Below are positions 53,336 to 61,295 of a stretch of 61,915 bases of DNA, piece after piece; within the stretch, counting starts at the first letter, position 1, and each line of letters starts with the position of its first letter. The stretch covers positions 1 to 61,915 of the forward strand of contig CCNA01000021.1 of assembly GCA_000824805.1 (NCBI GenBank). The letters run 5' to 3'. This stretch comes from Mesorhizobium sp. SOD10 (GTDB lineage Bacteria > Pseudomonadota > Alphaproteobacteria > Rhizobiales > Rhizobiaceae). The notes beneath the pieces were generated by a model. The model searched no databases, was not told where the DNA came from, and was given only the letters and a program-made list of their open reading frames with translations. A program made the translations under genes and the position numbers.

Positions 53336-53845
53336 ATGAGCGTTCGAGATCTGATCCCTTGGGGCCGCAACAACGGCAATCAGGCTCCGACCATATTCCG
53401 CGCTGGCGACCGTGATCCGTTGCTGTCGCTGCATCGCGAAGTGAACCGGTTGTTCGATGATGTCTTCCGCGGCTTCGGTTCGACCTTACCCGCCTTCAGT
53501 GGCGCCTCCGTCTTCAGCGGTGGTTGGCCAAGCGTCGAGATTTCCGACGGCGAAACGGAGGTCAGGGTGACGGCCGAGGTGCCCGGTCTTGAGGAGAAGG
53601 ACATCGAAGTCCTGCTCGACGACGGCGTGCTGACGCTGAAGGGCGAGAAGCGCTCCGAAACCGCGGACAAGGACAGGCGGTTCTCCGAGCGGTTCTATGG
53701 CCGCTTCGAGCGCCGTATCCCGCTCGGCTACGAGGTCAAGGAAGACAAGGTCGATGCCCGCTTCAGCAATGGTGTGCTGACCGTGACTTTGCCCAAAAGC
53801 GAGAAGGCGCAGTCGCAGGTAAAGCGCATCGCCATCAAGAGCTGA
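53336..53845 (+). CDS. small heat-shock protein (Hsp20) 4
   Basis: A 169-residue Hsp20. The N-terminus LIPWGRNNG and LLSLHREVNRLFDDVFRGFG is followed by the crystallin domain PSVEISDGETEVRVTAEVPG, EEKDIEVLLDDGVLTLKGEK, FERRIPLGYEVKEDKVDA and FSNGVLTVTLPK. The HREVNRLFDDVF segment is typical of class A rhizobial Hsp20. GAAGGAGAAG is the ribosome-binding sequence for the ATG at 53336. Confidence 0.92.
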   Translation: MSVRDLIPWGRNNGNQAPTIFRAGDRDPLLSLHREVNRLFDDVFRGFGSTLPAFSGASVFSGGWPSVEISDGETEVRVTAEVPGLEEKDIEVLLDDGVLTLKGEKRSETADKDRRFSERFYGRFERRIPLGYEVKEDKVDARFSNGVLTVTLPKSEKAQSQVKRIAIKS

Positions 53846-53908
53846 CGCGTGGCAGCCGCCGGCGGCCCGCCGCCGGCGGCAGCGTCCTTGCCAAAAAGGG
53901 AGGGATGA

Positions 53909-54658
53909 ATGATGGAGAGACAGGTTAACGGATCAACCAGAACACCAATCCCGCAGTGGTGGTCGTCGAACGACAACCGGCAGAAGCCCCTTTCGATGGG
54001 ACGTTCGACCTTCTCGGGCGACGCCGTCGCACGGATCTACAAGCCGTCCCGCGCGGCGACGACTGCCGGCGCGGCCCGCACCCGCGGCTGGCGTCTCGTT
54101 TTCGAGCGGCGCACCGCGCCCTTTATCGAGCCGCTGATGGGCTACACCGGGAGCCACGACACGCTGACCCAAGTCGAGTTAAACTTCCCGGCGCTGGAGT
54201 CGGCCGTTCGCTACGCTGAGCGACAGGGGCTGTCCTATGTCGTTCAGAAGCCGACGGAGCAGGCTGATGATGGGGCGACCAATTCGAGGCCTGCCAAGCC
54301 CGGAAGGTCGACCTACGGCTTTTCCAACATGACACTCGACCGGCTAGGACTTGGCGCACTTCAGGAGAGCTACGGGCGCGCCCTCGACGGCGCTGCAAAC
54401 CGCAACGATCCATCCGGTCCGGAAAGCTGGACGTCGCCCATGGGCGTGGCCCGCGATTCGAAGCTGGCGCTGGAGGCCAAGCGCTCGATCCTGATGAACT
54501 GGGCTTGGACGGAGTATCTGATCGATCTGGCGACCAATGAGGGCATGCCTGAAAACAACCGTCCCTCGCGCCTCGACGAGGTCGAGCAGGCGCTGCTCGC
54601 GCTCGAACGGGAGGTTGCGGCTGACCAAGTTAATTCAGGCATGCGCAAGGCGGCATAA
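53909..54658 (+). CDS. NDUFS4-domain (ETC complex I region) protein
   Basis: A 249-residue protein. Residues 40-115 match the NDUFS4/ETC complex I conserved region: ARIYKPSRAATTAGAARTRG, WRLVFERRTAPFIEPLMGYT and LNFPALESAVRYAERQGLSY. In respiratory complex I this is an 18-kDa accessory subunit. The C-terminal 100 residues (SMGRS-type linker, EAKRSILMNWAWTEYLIDLA, LDEVEQALLALERE) are foreign to that subunit and recur in rhizobial unknowns. Its place among heat-shock genes suggests a stress version of the fold. The second ATG at 53912 is equally possible. Confidence 0.75.
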   Translation: MMERQVNGSTRTPIPQWWSSNDNRQKPLSMGRSTFSGDAVARIYKPSRAATTAGAARTRGWRLVFERRTAPFIEPLMGYTGSHDTLTQVELNFPALESAVRYAERQGLSYVVQKPTEQADDGATNSRPAKPGRSTYGFSNMTLDRLGLGALQESYGRALDGAANRNDPSGPESWTSPMGVARDSKLALEAKRSILMNWAWTEYLIDLATNEGMPENNRPSRLDEVEQALLALEREVAADQVNSGMRKAA

Positions 54659-54675
54659 GGTGTGCCTACGAGCGG

Positions 54676-54709
54676 AGCGGGTCTGGAGCAATTCCGGGCC
54701 CGCTTTTTC
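54676..54709 (+). terminator. terminator after the NDUFS4-domain gene
   Basis: AGCGGGTC (54676-54683) pairs with GGCCCGCT (54697-54704) around a 13-base loop, and five Ts follow. It would separate the heat-shock genes from the protease gene. Confidence 0.6.
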
Positions 54710-54769
54710 AAACCCCGCGGGCTTAGCCCCGCAGATAGCAATGACATCACCAGGTCAGGGAGGCAAGCA

Positions 54770-56137
54770 ATGTTCGCTCTCGCACCGAAGCTCCGCGTCG
54801 TCTCCGTTGCGATGGGGGCCATTTTCTTCACCCTCGCACCCGTTGCTGCGCAAACGACTGCACCAGCTGAGGCATCCAGCCTGCCGACGCTTGCGCCCAT
54901 GCTGGAGCGCGTCACACCGGCCGTCGTCAACATCGCGGTCGTTTCCAAAGCCCCCAAGGAAGACAATCCGCTTTTCAGCGACCCCAATTACCGGCGTTTC
55001 TTCGGGCCGGAGCAGCTGCCGCAGGCCAGGATGAGCGCCGGCTCCGGCGTCATCGTCGATTCGGCGAAGGGCTATGTTCTGACCAACAATCACGTCGTAG
55101 GGGACGGCAGCGAAATCTCCGTCACCCTCAAGGACGGCCGGCAATTCCCGGCAAAGCTGATCGGCAGCGACAAGGACACCGATATCGCGCTGCTTCAGAT
55201 CGACGCTAAAAACATCACGCAGATAGAGACCGGCGATTCAGACACCCTGAAGGTCGGCGACTATGTCGTAGCCATTGGCAATCCCTTCGGTCTGGGCCAG
55301 ACCGTGACGTCCGGCATCGTCAGCGCGCTTGGCCGCAGTGGACTCAACATCGAGGGTTACGAGGATTTCATCCAGACCGACGCCTCGATCAATCCGGGCA
55401 ATTCCGGCGGCGCCTTGGTTACTCTGGACGGCAAGCTGGTCGGCATCAACACGGCTATCCTCAGCCCAGCCGGCGGCAATGTCGGCATCGGTTTCGCCGT
55501 GCCGAGCAACATGGCTGTCTCCGTGATGAAGCAGTTGATCGCCCACGGTGAGGTGCGGCGCGGAAAGGTGGGGATCGGCATTCAGGATTTGACGCCGGAC
55601 CTCGCAAAGGCGCTGCAACTCGGAGACCTCCGCGGCGCGGTGATCGCCAATGTCGAACCCGGCTCGTCGGCAGAGAAGGCTGGTTTGCAGGTCGGTGATG
55701 TCGTCACCGCAATCGACGGACATCCCGTGCAAGGCACGACCGACCTCAGAAACCGGATCGGCCTCACCCCTGCCGGAAATACCGTCAAATTTGCCGTCAA
55801 ACGCGGTAATGGCGAAGTCACGATCGACGTGACGATCGCCGCACAGGAAAGCGGGTCGGAGACGCTGGCAGGCACCCTCCTGCAGGGCGCCAGGATGAGT
55901 GACGCTTCGGCTGAGGAAGCCCAGCGGGCAGGCGCAGCCGGTGTCGTGATCGAGAGCATCGAGCCCGCTAGCCCGGCGGCTAGAGCGGGGCTGAGGACGG
56001 GCGACATGATCGTGGCGGTCAACCGCAAGCCGATCTCTTCCGTGCACGATTTGCGCAGTGCGATCGCTGGCCAGCGCGCAATACTGGCGCTGGAACTCAT
56101 CCGTGACGGTGGGCGTCTTCTGCTGGTTGTGCGATAA
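54770..56137 (+). CDS. Do-family (DegP/Q-type) periplasmic serine protease
   Basis: About 455 residues. A signal peptide ends near VAAQT (residue 28). The trypsin-like domain has catalytic His in LTNNHVV, Asp in KDTDIALL and Ser in NPGNSGGAL (about residue 215). Two PDZ domains follow (VIANVEPGSSAEKAGLQVGD and VIESIEPASPAARAGLRTGD). It degrades or holds misfolded envelope proteins. GGAGG lies 7 bases before the ATG, and the longer frame lacks support. It follows the sHsp cluster, so protein quality control is served in both compartments. Confidence 0.92.
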   Translation: MFALAPKLRVVSVAMGAIFFTLAPVAAQTTAPAEASSLPTLAPMLERVTPAVVNIAVVSKAPKEDNPLFSDPNYRRFFGPEQLPQARMSAGSGVIVDSAKGYVLTNNHVVGDGSEISVTLKDGRQFPAKLIGSDKDTDIALLQIDAKNITQIETGDSDTLKVGDYVVAIGNPFGLGQTVTSGIVSALGRSGLNIEGYEDFIQTDASINPGNSGGALVTLDGKLVGINTAILSPAGGNVGIGFAVPSNMAVSVMKQLIAHGEVRRGKVGIGIQDLTPDLAKALQLGDLRGAVIANVEPGSSAEKAGLQVGDVVTAIDGHPVQGTTDLRNRIGLTPAGNTVKFAVKRGNGEVTIDVTIAAQESGSETLAGTLLQGARMSDASAEEAQRAGAAGVVIESIEPASPAARAGLRTGDMIVAVNRKPISSVHDLRSAIAGQRAILALELIRDGGRLLLVVR

Positions 56138-56338
56138 ATTCGGCGCGTCATGTGAGATGAGGTAGCCGTGATGGAAATGACCAAGAAGTCGTAATGACCC
56201 TGGTATGGGTCGCCACCTATAGCGAAGGGCTTATGATGTAGTTGCAGACTTCGCGGCTCAGAAGTCGTTTGCAAAGCGACGGGAACACGTCCGGCCCGGT
56301 GTGATGACCAATGCGTTTGCGCCTCTTTCATTTCCCTT
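56138..56338. other. intergenic, no gene seen
   Basis: About 200 bases without a supported gene. The next recognisable sequence is a broken frame. Confidence 0.4.
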
Positions 56339-56855
56339 TTGCCGGAGCTTCGAATGGCAACTGGCGCAACCCCGCAGGATCAGGTGCAGCAGATGTTCCT
56401 CCGGCATTTTGCCGGATCGGCCTCGGCGGCACCCAGGCGCTTGCCGAACAGACTGCCGCCATACACACGGGCGGTTCGGTCATGCACATGTCGGCTGGCG
56501 CTTTTCCGGCGCGCCTACGAGCATTTCGAAGCAGGCGCGCTGGCATCTCAATCGGCTGGTGGCGCATAGGAGGCGATGCGGAATACTCCTCGACCAAGTC
56601 GCAACCAACGTCACCAAGTTTGCCGATCACATCGAATTCGTCGATCTTAGCGGGCGTGCGCAGGTGCTTGCCGTGCTGCGCAAGAACTATGCGGCCTGGC
56701 TCCCCAGAGAAGCCGCATCGATGGAACCCGCGGCTGCGCAGCGGAACGACGCAGCCAGCCAGCTCAGGAGCGAATGGCCTCGGTCGAACGCACCGACATT
56801 GAATTCAAGTATGCTCGATGAGAACATGAAGATGAACGTCTTGTCCGCCCAATGA
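56339..56855 (+). pseudogene. decayed gene of unknown family
   Basis: Frames in succession read MATGATPQDQVQQMFLRHFA, then TQALAEQTAAIH, then AYEHFEAQARWHLNRLVAH and DQVATNVTKFADHIEFVDLS, finally VLAVLRKNYAAWLP. The pieces form a plausible amphipathic helical protein but need at least three frame changes. I cannot name the family. The size and helical pattern are phasin-like at best. Confidence 0.35.
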
Positions 56856-57053
56856 AGCCGATTGACACTGGCGAGTCCCTCGGGCGCGGCCTGCGTTGCT
56901 TCCTCAGCGTGGCAGCTAGGCGCCAGGTTGGTTCGATCACCACAAATCGAGGTTCTCCGCCGGAGGTCTTCGCCTCGCTGTTCTCGCTACTCACGAGGTA
57001 AAATGGAAGCAGAGCTGACCGAGAAGACACTGGGCGCCGACCTGTAGGCGCAA

Positions 57054-57410
57054 TCATGTCTGGAAAGGCCGCCACGGTGGCTCTGCAAGAGTGATAAGGT
57101 TGCCGTCAGGGTCTGTGACCTGCGCGATCTTTCCGTAGTCACCCTGCTTTTCCCCGGAGACGCTAACGCCAATTTCTTCGAGCGATCGGCGGGCCTTGTC
57201 CATTTTCGGCACGACAACTGTCATCCTTCCCGAACCTGCATGCTCCTGGTCATGGAAGATTTGAATGTTCGCCCCTGCGACGCCGCGCCACTGGATCAGA
57301 CCATCCATGGGACGATCATCAGGCCTTCTTTCGAAGAGCTGGGTGTAGAACTGCTCCGCGCGATCCATGTTTGCCGTCGCGAGGGCGGCATAGATTGCTT
57401 GAATTTGCAT
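57054..57410 (-). CDS. VOC (glyoxalase/bleomycin-resistance) family protein
   Basis: A 118-residue VOC-fold protein. It has AIYAALATANMDRAEQFYTQ, IQWRGVAGANIQIFHD, MTVVVPKMDKARRSLEEIGV and VTDPDGNLITLAE. It has two beta-alpha-beta-beta-beta units with metal-ligand candidates (His of FHDQEH and a C-terminal Glu). Members bind metals, antibiotics or small ligands or act as glyoxalases. The role here cannot be fixed. ATG 57410 has GGGAGA 7 bases before it. Confidence 0.82.
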   Translation of the reverse strand: MQIQAIYAALATANMDRAEQFYTQLFERRPDDRPMDGLIQWRGVAGANIQIFHDQEHAGSGRMTVVVPKMDKARRSLEEIGVSVSGEKQGDYGKIAQVTDPDGNLITLAEPPWRPFQT

Positions 57411-57499
57411 TCGCTGTCTCCCTTCTTGCCGCTCAATGAGCAAAGGAACGGTCTTGTTCCAGGATCACCGGCATCCCGCCCGCGCTGAAGGTTCCATTC
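57411..57499. other. short intergenic stretch
   Basis: Contains GGAAC and GTTCC but not at EcfG spacing. No gene. Confidence 0.3.
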
Positions 57500-57665
57500 A
57501 TGACAGAAACTGTCACCGTCAATCGGGAGGCGTGACGCTGTCCGCTCTTCTGACGCGGCACTATGGCAAGGTCTTTTCCGGGATGGTGGCGAAGACGATC
57601 GCGCTTAACCAAGGCCTCGACGGATCGGCTCCGTATCTGCCGGTCGGCCGCATCGTCACCCTGAA
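57500..57665 (+). pseudogene. phage tail protein X-like fragment
   Basis: MTETVTVNRE then, after a one-base change, GVTLSALLTRHYGKVFSGMV and LPVGRIVTLN. A LysM-like fold of this size with a GDxL-type loop is typical of tail protein X of contractile phages. The gene is truncated and frameshifted, with no phage neighbours. It could also be another small LysM protein. Confidence 0.4.
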
Positions 57666-58052
57666 TTGCCAACGGGGCTTCGGAGGGCGGTCTGTGAAAA
57701 GGGCATTTTCCGCGTCGTCGCCGGCGGCCGGATGTCACCTCCCGCTTCGTGCCGCTGCTGATCTCGCTGTCCGGTGCGCAACTCGATCACGGCCGTTCCT
57801 TCCGGCTCGGCCGGAGGCTCGCCTTCGATCGTGCCCGAGCCGGCATCCTTGCTGCGCGCGCCATCGACTGCGGCGATGCCACGCTCAACAAGGCGCGTGC
57901 CGGTTTCTGCGCTCTGGTCAAGAAGATGGGTGGCTAACTCGTTCTGACGTCTATGCTAGGGGAAGGCGGACCATGGTCCGCCTTTCTGGCGCTGGCATCC
58001 GGTGATCATGCGGTGCCATCCACAGGCGCCAAAGCGCCGTAGCGAGAAGCTG
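57666..58052. other. decayed or unassigned sequence
   Basis: A frame ending at 57937 (FVPLLISLSGAQLDHGRSFR...VKKMGG) looks partly coding, but I cannot identify it. A terminator hairpin follows. Confidence 0.35.
57963..57984 (+). terminator. 22-base perfect palindrome
   Basis: AAGGCGGACC and GGTCCGCCTT pair fully around ATG-centred bases, and TTCT follows. It probably terminates a plus-strand transcript after 57937, or serves both strands. Confidence 0.55.
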
Positions 58053-58274
58053 TCAATTCAGCGCTGGTTCGCCCATCAACTCGGTGAGAAAGGACGCGGC
58101 GATCAGATCGTCCGCGTCGATGCGTAAAGAGGCTTCGCCGCGCCCCATGATGGCCGCGACCTTCTGGAAGGCTTTAATCTCATGCTCGGTGATCTTGGCT
58201 TCCCGCATCCTGGTTCTCAGCTCGGCCACACGCATCCCGAGCGAACGGGATGTTCCGATTTCTCTATTCGACAT
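58053..58274 (-). CDS. small hypothetical protein
   Basis: A 73-residue soluble, helical protein (MSNREIGTSRSLGMRVAELR; KITEHEIKAFQKVAAIMG; IAASFLTELMGEPALN). A GGAGGA ribosome-binding sequence precedes the ATG by 8 bases. No family is recognised. Confidence 0.6.
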   Translation of the reverse strand: MSNREIGTSRSLGMRVAELRTRMREAKITEHEIKAFQKVAAIMGRGEASLRIDADDLIAASFLTELMGEPALN

Positions 58275-58561
58275 TGGTCAGTCCTCCTCCCCCACCCGTG
58301 TCTGTTTCGCCGCCGCCCGAATTCCGCCAGCCTGCCCATAGATTGGTGTTGCTTTCAGGAGCATCAGCATGCCCGCTAATGAGAATCTGCTGATATTATG
58401 AATGAATAATGAAGGGGGCGCGGCTGTAGGGCTTCGCTTGTACCGAGATCAGCACGCGCGTCGGTCCTGAGGAAGGCTGCGGCAACGGCCTGTGCGGCCT
58501 CAAATTTTACACTGAGACACTACCGTCCCGGCGGGTCCCGAACTCACGTTCACCCGCTGGT

Positions 58562-58777
58562 TCACCTGGCGCGTTCGGAGCTAACCTGCGTTAGCAGATG
58601 GCCGCCCGCATCACGGACCGTGCAGATTGCATCGGTCTGGTCGCGCGGCCCCGGCCGGAGCTTGCGCACGATGTCGAAGGCCCTCTGCCTGGCGGCTCCA
58701 AAGCCTGGGAGAATTGTCCCGCGCGCATCGTGGTACACGTCGCCCCTTTCGGACACATCGAAAAAGAACCTCGGCAT
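58562..58777 (-). CDS. DUF6894-family small protein
   Basis: A 71-residue protein: MPRFFFDVSERGDVYHD, then a helix with RQRAFDIVRKL and a final beta part ICTVRDAGGHLLTQVSSE. This is the DUF6894 pattern (beta start, FxD, R-x-x-A-x-x-x-R helix, R-D-x-x-G end). The frame extends upstream into the remains of a DUF892 gene, and I chose the internal ATG at the family N-terminus. A second, broken member is at 21354-21622. Confidence 0.75.
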   Translation of the reverse strand: MPRFFFDVSERGDVYHDARGTILPGFGAARQRAFDIVRKLRPGPRDQTDAICTVRDAGGHLLTQVSSERAR

Positions 58778-58852
58778 GATCGCATGACCTCGGAAAATCC
58801 TTCTCGTTGCAAAACCGACGCCAGCTATTTGGTCCCGAAATGAACCAAACAT

Positions 58853-59258
58853 GGTCGCTTTCTCTTGGCCGAGGATCTCGCTGAGCAGCTTGTGCGCCTC
58901 GTCAAGCCCGAGATCCTTTGCCCATTCCGCAGGGAACCGTACCGGGAAATCTCGTAGTGCTTGACCGCCTGGCAGGCAGCCAGCAGGCCGGCGTCGAGAG
59001 CTGTTCCCGACGCTTCCTCTTTGATGAGACCCTGATGGCGTCGCACTTCTCGCCGGAAGCCTGCTTGCCGATCGACTTGAACACTTGCCCCAGTTTCTTG
59101 ATCTGTCCCTTGGTCTCCTGGAGGTGGTCCTCCGCTGCCTGTTTCAGCTTGGCGTCCTTTGCCGCCTCTGCCACTTTGGGCAATGCCTTGGTGATCGCGT
59201 TCTCGGCGTAATAGACGTCCTGAAGGGTATGCTCGAAAATATCAGCCAGCATTTTCAT
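58853..59258 (-). pseudogene. DUF892 (YciE-type ferritin-like) protein, frameshifted
   Basis: The start MKMLADIFEHTLQDVYYAEN and KALPKVAEAAKDAKLKQAAE to GEKCDAIR is in one frame. LIKEEASGTALDAGLLAACQ and AVKHYEISRYG is in the second. LGLDEAHKLLSEILGQEKAT is in the third, running on in frame to the DUF6894 gene. DUF892 proteins are four-helix ferritin-like stress proteins. Two shifts break this one. GGAGG precedes the ATG. Confidence 0.7.
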
Positions 59259-59559
59259 GGTCCTCCAAGCCGGAACTGGCAGCGCAGAAAGAGCGAACGG
59301 GATGAATGTTCCATCCCACCATCCGGGTTGGGAAAGCGGACGGCGCAGTCTCGCTTTAGTTGAAGAATTATTCCCGACCGTGCCTTGTTTAGAACACGGG
59401 ATAGGCCTATGTTGCAGAATATCGATCTTGGCTGTCGAACTTTGTTTCTGACGCGAACAGCGTCGTCGGCGATCTTCTCCTCTCAAAATCGATCTAAACC
59501 GTTTGTCGTGTGTCTTGCGCGGCAGGCAACTTTCTATGGATGATTGAAAGGAAATCGTC
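59259..59559. other. cspA upstream region
   Basis: About 300 bases between a divergent DUF892 pseudogene and cspA. Long 5' untranslated regions are typical of cold-shock genes. No gene is present. Confidence 0.5.
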
Positions 59560-59769
59560 ATGAATACTGGAACCGTAAAGTTCTTCAATGCCACAAAGGG
59601 CTTCGGCTTCATCGAGCAGGGTGGCGGCCAGCCGGACGTGTTCGTCCACATCTCCGCTGTCGAGCGGGCCGGCATGCGTTCGCTCGTCGAGGGCCAGAAG
59701 CTCAGCTTCGACCTCGTGAAGGACAACCGCAACGGCAAGAGCGCGGCCGAGAACCTGCAGGCCGCATAA
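59560..59769 (+). CDS. cspA: cold-shock protein CspA family
   Basis: A 69-residue OB-fold RNA chaperone. Both RNA-binding motifs are present: KGFGFIEQ (RNP1) and DVFVHIS (RNP2). The start MNTGTVKFFNATKG is the usual family N-terminus. It melts RNA structure in the cold or under stress. AAAGGAAA precedes the ATG. A strong terminator follows 63 bases after the stop. Confidence 0.95.
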   Translation: MNTGTVKFFNATKGFGFIEQGGGQPDVFVHISAVERAGMRSLVEGQKLSFDLVKDNRNGKSAAENLQAA

Positions 59770-59831
59770 GCTAGTGCGCTGGTCGTTGACCACGGATGTA
59801 CTGGCACCGGCTGCAGAGCGCAGATCAGAGA

Positions 59832-59856
59832 GGTCGGGCAAGTCCCGGCCTTTTTT
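59832..59856 (+). terminator. intrinsic terminator of cspA
   Basis: GGTCGGG (59832-59838) pairs with CCCGGCC (59844-59850) around CAAGT, and six Ts follow. This is the strongest terminator in the window. Confidence 0.85.
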
Positions 59857-59879
59857 CGTTTGATGATCGGAGACCGCAC

Positions 59880-60104
59880 ATGCGACACCCCGAAATACCG
59901 CAAGGGATATTCAAGCCCAAGCCGACCGCCAGCGAGACGAAGCAGGACGCCACCACCCGGGCAGCCCGCCAAATCACCAACGGCGAAGCGGCCGCGCGGG
60001 ACCAGAAGACCGAACGGTTGAGGCTGGCCAGGCTTGCCAGCGAGGCAACAAAGGCGAACACGGCGCCCACCCAGAAGCGAACAATCAAGCCCAAGCACGT
60101 CTAG
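59880..60104 (+). CDS. small basic protein linked to cspA
   Basis: A 74-residue Lys/Thr/Ala-rich protein (MRHPEIPQGIFKPKPTASET; RLRLARLASEATKAN; TQKRTIKPKHV). GGAG lies 8 bases before the ATG. Similar small basic proteins are found downstream of cspA in rhizobia. Function unknown, perhaps nucleic-acid-associated. It lies beyond the cspA terminator, so it needs readthrough or its own promoter. Confidence 0.6.
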   Translation: MRHPEIPQGIFKPKPTASETKQDATTRAARQITNGEAAARDQKTERLRLARLASEATKANTAPTQKRTIKPKHV

Positions 60105-60233
60105 CCGAAACGAGCGGTGCCATCGGCCGGCGCCACAAAGGGGCGGGGGCTTGGGGTTCCTTTAAAGCGCCGGCCAGACGGAATCCACGTCCGCGGCGGC
60201 GGGAGGTTGGGCGGACGAGGACGCCAGGGGCGG

Positions 60234-61295
60234 TCACAACCCCAGTGCCGCAGCGACCCGTTCTTGGAAATACTGCACTCCCCGCTCATGCCGCCCCGAA
60301 AGCGGGCCGGAGCTATACGCCCCTGCGGCATAGTTGCGATGCGTATCGGCGCAGATGGCGTAGTCCTCGCGTACCACGGCCAGGGTGCCTTGCACAGATT
60401 TCGCCCTGCTCTCGGATGCTTCTGCAGAGGTGTCGGCAAAGAAGAAATGGTAGTGCTGGTCTGTGTGATGCGGTGAGGTCGGGTTGATCCGGCTAACGTT
60501 CATGCCGCCATCGAAAAGCGACAGCGTCCAGTTCGGCCACATCCAAAGCCATTTGCCGCGATAGAACAGACCGTCTTTTGGCGGTGCGGTCATCCGGACA
60601 TAACCGGGATGGGCGGTGGTCTGGAAAGCTTCGAAGTCGATGGCCGCGTAGAAGGAGGGATGCGTGCCTGGGATGTGGTAGCCTTCGACGAAATTGTCGG
60701 TGTAGATCTTCCAGTTCGCCGCAAAGCTGACAGTGGCCTCGTCGGTGGCGGCATAGGTCTCCAACGGCTCGTCCGCCAGTTCGGCGGGCAGAGAGCCAAG
60801 TTGATCCAGAAGGCTTTCCTTTGGGTCGAGTGCCGCGAAGAGCAGCCCGCGCCATTCGGACAACTGCACCGTCTCCAGCGGCCAGTCTTCGGCGATTATC
60901 GCGGGATCCTTGCCATACCATGGGGCCTGCACCAGCCGCCCGGTGTCGGCAAAGGACCATTTGTGATACGGACAAACGATCAGCCCACATTTGCCTGCGC
61001 CATCGGCCAGAAGTTTCGCCCCCCGGTGGCGGCAGACGTTCTTAAATCCGCGCAAGGTCCCGTCCCGGCCCCTGATGGCGAAGATCGGTGTGCCGGCGAT
61101 GTCGATGGCAAGGTATTGACCGGACGTCGCGACCGAGGCGACTGGCCCCATGAACTGCCAGGTGTGCGCGAAGATATTACACCGTTCCTGCTGCCAGATA
61201 TCATCGCGGACATAAAGCGAAGGATCCAAATTCAGGTATTGCACGGGCGGAGTCTCGAGTGGCGGGTGGTCGGGTCGCAAGGTATCTGGCGTCAT
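60234..61295 (-). CDS. Rieske-type aromatic-ring/amine oxygenase, alpha subunit
   Basis: A 353-residue Rieske non-heme iron oxygenase. The [2Fe-2S] motif is CRHRG (about residue 88) and CPYHKW (about residue 109). The mononuclear-iron motif is NFVEGYHIPGTHPSF (about residues 200-214), with the distal Asp ligand expected later. The layout matches the choline/carnitine/stachydrine type (Stc2, CntA), which demethylates quaternary amines, rather than classical dioxygenases. No reductase partner is in the window. GGAGGT lies 5 bases before the ATG. Confidence 0.85.
   Translation of the reverse strand: MTPDTLRPDHPPLETPPVQYLNLDPSLYVRDDIWQQERCNIFAHTWQFMGPVASVATSGQYLAIDIAGTPIFAIRGRDGTLRGFKNVCRHRGAKLLADGAGKCGLIVCPYHKWSFADTGRLVQAPWYGKDPAIIAEDWPLETVQLSEWRGLLFAALDPKESLLDQLGSLPAELADEPLETYAATDEATVSFAANWKIYTDNFVEGYHIPGTHPSFYAAIDFEAFQTTAHPGYVRMTAPPKDGLFYRGKWLWMWPNWTLSLFDGGMNVSRINPTSPHHTDQHYHFFFADTSAEASESRAKSVQGTLAVVREDYAICADTHRNYAAGAYSSGPLSGRHERGVQYFQERVAAALGL

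Noticed and set aside
58902..60098. A 398-residue minus-strand frame
   Set aside because: It runs opposite cspA and only its last 60 codons are a real DUF892 start; the rest is shadow.
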